Source of the DNA: Patescibacteria group bacterium
Lineage (GTDB): Bacteria > Patescibacteriota > Dojkabacteria > SC72
Reading direction: 5' to 3'
NCBI GenBank assembly: GCA_018818345.1
Contig: JAHISI010000033.1
Span: 1-13,570 of the forward strand
DNA: 13,570 nucleotides
This document shows positions 12,106 to 13,570 of this stretch, in pieces; the stretch's first letter is position 1; the number at the start of each line of letters is the position of its first letter. The translations under genes and the position numbers were made by a program. Below the pieces are notes generated by a model that was given only the letters and a program-made list of their open reading frames with translations, had not been told where the DNA came from and made no database searches.

Positions 12106-13533
12106 CTACTTTAAGTCGAATTCTTCATTTAAATTAGGGACTATTGTATCTATCTGTGTATCCTTGTAAAACTTGTGTGCAAAGTCTTCTGCTACTTGTT
12201 CATCTCCATGTACTATGAATATCTGCTTTGGGGTATGCCCAAAACTTCCTAACCAATACATTAGGTCTCGTTGATCCCCATGGGCCGAGAATCCTCCTAA
12301 GGTATGTACATGTGCATTGTTTTCATACTCTCTTCCAAATATTTTTACAATCTTCTCACCATCTACAATTCGTCGTCCTAGCGTTCCTTGTACTTGATAT
12401 CCAACGAATACAATATGGGTTTTAGCATTCTCAATATTGTTCTTTAGATGATGCATAATTCTTCCACCAGTACACATTCCACTACCTGCCATAATTACAA
12501 TACCTCGTTTAGATATGAGTCGTTTTGATTCCTCTGCATCTTCTGTAATATGGAGTCCTGCAAAGGCAAATGGATCATCCCCTTTATTTAGTAGTCTTTT
12601 TGCATCTTCATCGTAAAAGTCTGGGTATTGTTTGAATATTTCTGTAGCCTTTGAAGCCATTGGACTATCAAGATACATAGGTAATCCAGAGAGTAATCGT
12701 TGTTCAACAAAAAGGTTTATTTCATACAGAATTTCTTGTGATCTTTCAATTGCGAATACAGGTATAAGGACATTGCCTTCCTCTTTCTGTGCTCGTTGTA
12801 ATATTGCAAGAAGTTCTAAAAGTGTTTCATTTCTGTCTCTGTGCATCCTATTTCCATATGTTGATTCACAAATCACATAGTCTGCTTCTCTGATTAAATC
12901 AGGATCTCTTACAATACGTGCTCCCGGCTGACCTAAATCTCCAGAGAATACCAATTTCCGCGTTCTTTCAGCATCATTCTTGACCCAAAATTCAATACTT
13001 GAAGATCCTAAAATATGTCCCGCATCCCTTAATCTAAATTCAAAATTGTTATTAATGTTTACGGATGTACCATATGGATATACTTCAAAAAGCGGTGTCA
13101 TAGCTTCTACGTCTTCTATGGTAAACAGTGGCTTTCTGTTCATGTAGAAAGATTCTTCCTCCATCTCATCCTTCGTCATGCCCTCATCTTTGGCTCTTGT
13201 TAGCCATCGTTTGTAGTCTTCCTCTTGTATATGGGCAGCATCTAAAAGGACAACCTTGGCAAGATCTCTAGTGGGTTGTGTACATACTATTCTTCCATGG
13301 AAACCTTGTTTAAATAGGACGGGTAGCCTTCCACAATGGTCAAAGTGTGCATGGGTGAGAAAAACAAAATCTAATTCTGCAGGGTTAAAAGGAAAGGCTT
13401 CGTAGTTCATAGCCTCATTCTCATGAGATCCTTGATATGCTCCACAGTCTACTAAGAATTTTAGTTCTCCAGTATCGATATAGTAGCAGGAACCAGTAAC
13501 AGTTTTAGCAGCTCCACAGAATTTTAACTTCAT
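12106..13533 (-). CDS. Metallo-beta-lactamase fold, beta-CASP RNase (CPSF/YSH1-like)
   Basis: This cytoplasmic nuclease of the CPSF-73/YSH1 (COG1236) group is 475 aa. The metal site is complete: HAHFDHCGR (61-69, the HxHxDH motif), AGH at 171-173, SGDLG with D199, and HGD with H442. The beta-CASP part includes PVFAIERSQEILYEI (258-272), DSPMA (289-293) and SGMCTGGR (351-358). The RMMBL-type end has GGFSAHGDQRDL (413-424). Family members cut or degrade RNA as endo- or 5'-exonucleases; the substrate here is unknown. It heads the operon with R15P isomerase (1-nt gap) and AMP phosphorylase. Because RNA breakdown yields nucleotides, a feeding role for the AMP pathway is plausible, though inferred only from position. 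No SD or clear promoter is visible in the 37 nt left before the window edge. Confidence 0.93.
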   Translation of the reverse strand: MKLKFCGAAKTVTGSCYYIDTGELKFLVDCGAYQGSHENEAMNYEAFPFNPAELDFVFLTHAHFDHCGRLPVLFKQGFHGRIVCTQPTRDLAKVVLLDAAHIQEEDYKRWLTRAKDEGMTKDEMEEESFYMNRKPLFTIEDVEAMTPLFEVYPYGTSVNINNNFEFRLRDAGHILGSSSIEFWVKNDAERTRKLVFSGDLGQPGARIVRDPDLIREADYVICESTYGNRMHRDRNETLLELLAILQRAQKEEGNVLIPVFAIERSQEILYEINLFVEQRLLSGLPMYLDSPMASKATEIFKQYPDFYDEDAKRLLNKGDDPFAFAGLHITEDAEESKRLISKRGIVIMAGSGMCTGGRIMHHLKNNIENAKTHIVFVGYQVQGTLGRRIVDGEKIVKIFGREYENNAHVHTLGGFSAHGDQRDLMYWLGSFGHTPKQIFIVHGDEQVAEDFAHKFYKDTQIDTIVPNLNEEFDLK

Positions 13534-13570
13534 CTAGGCAGTTTTAGTTAATTAAGCTATGTACATATTA

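Noticed and set aside
1..13570. CRISPR array, tRNA or rRNA genes
   Set aside because: No regularly spaced direct repeats, no cloverleaf with a T-arm motif and no rRNA-like segments were seen in the intergenic regions, all of which are shorter than 200 bases.

Overview
The window looks like chromosomal DNA of an ultra-small, fermentative bacterium, most likely of the Candidate Phyla Radiation (Patescibacteria). This is an inference from A+T-rich composition, compact gene packing, and an AMP phosphorylase / ribose-1,5-bisphosphate isomerase pair, otherwise known mainly from archaea and CPR bacteria. Several genes also lack Shine-Dalgarno (SD) sequences and instead carry a -10 box right at the start codon. 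TGA is used as a stop, so this is not the UGA-glycine code of Gracilibacteria/Absconditabacteria.

Layout, left to right; all genes are on the minus strand except one. (1) 1-1944: two translationally coupled genes of unknown function, the left one running off the edge. (2) 1993-3301: the rpsF-ssb-rpsR operon (S6, SSB, S18) with a clear terminator. (3) 3302-5422: an accessory block holding two paralogous small-gene cassettes (152 and 103 aa products) on either side of a Bro-N/antirepressor-like gene. (4) 5423-6514: ychF. In Bacillus subtilis and many other bacteria ychF directly precedes rpsF-ssb-rpsR, so block 3 appears to be inserted into a conserved gene order. (5) 6558-7637: a two-gene hypothetical operon with a strong promoter and strong SDs, ending in large hairpins. 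(6) 7683-9560 on the plus strand: a secreted, membrane-anchored transglutaminase-like protein. (7) 9628-13533: a tight three-gene operon of a beta-CASP metallo-beta-lactamase RNase, ribose-1,5-bisphosphate isomerase and AMP phosphorylase, which suggests RNA/nucleotide salvage feeding the AMP pathway.

The most unusual part is the pair of cassettes at about 3386-4022 and 4898-5388. Promoter, 5' leader and post-stop sequence are strongly conserved between the copies while the proteins have diverged almost beyond recognition. The leader hairpin shows two compensatory base-pair changes. The predicted 5' end of each mRNA is complementary over 11 nt to the sequence immediately after its own stop codon, and each cassette ends in a long imperfect palindrome. 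I do not recognise this as a described element.

Translation signals split in two. The four small accessory ORFs have good SD sequences. The housekeeping genes, the Bro-N gene and the 447-aa gene do not, and several of these have a -10 box 6-10 nt before ATG, as expected for leaderless mRNAs.
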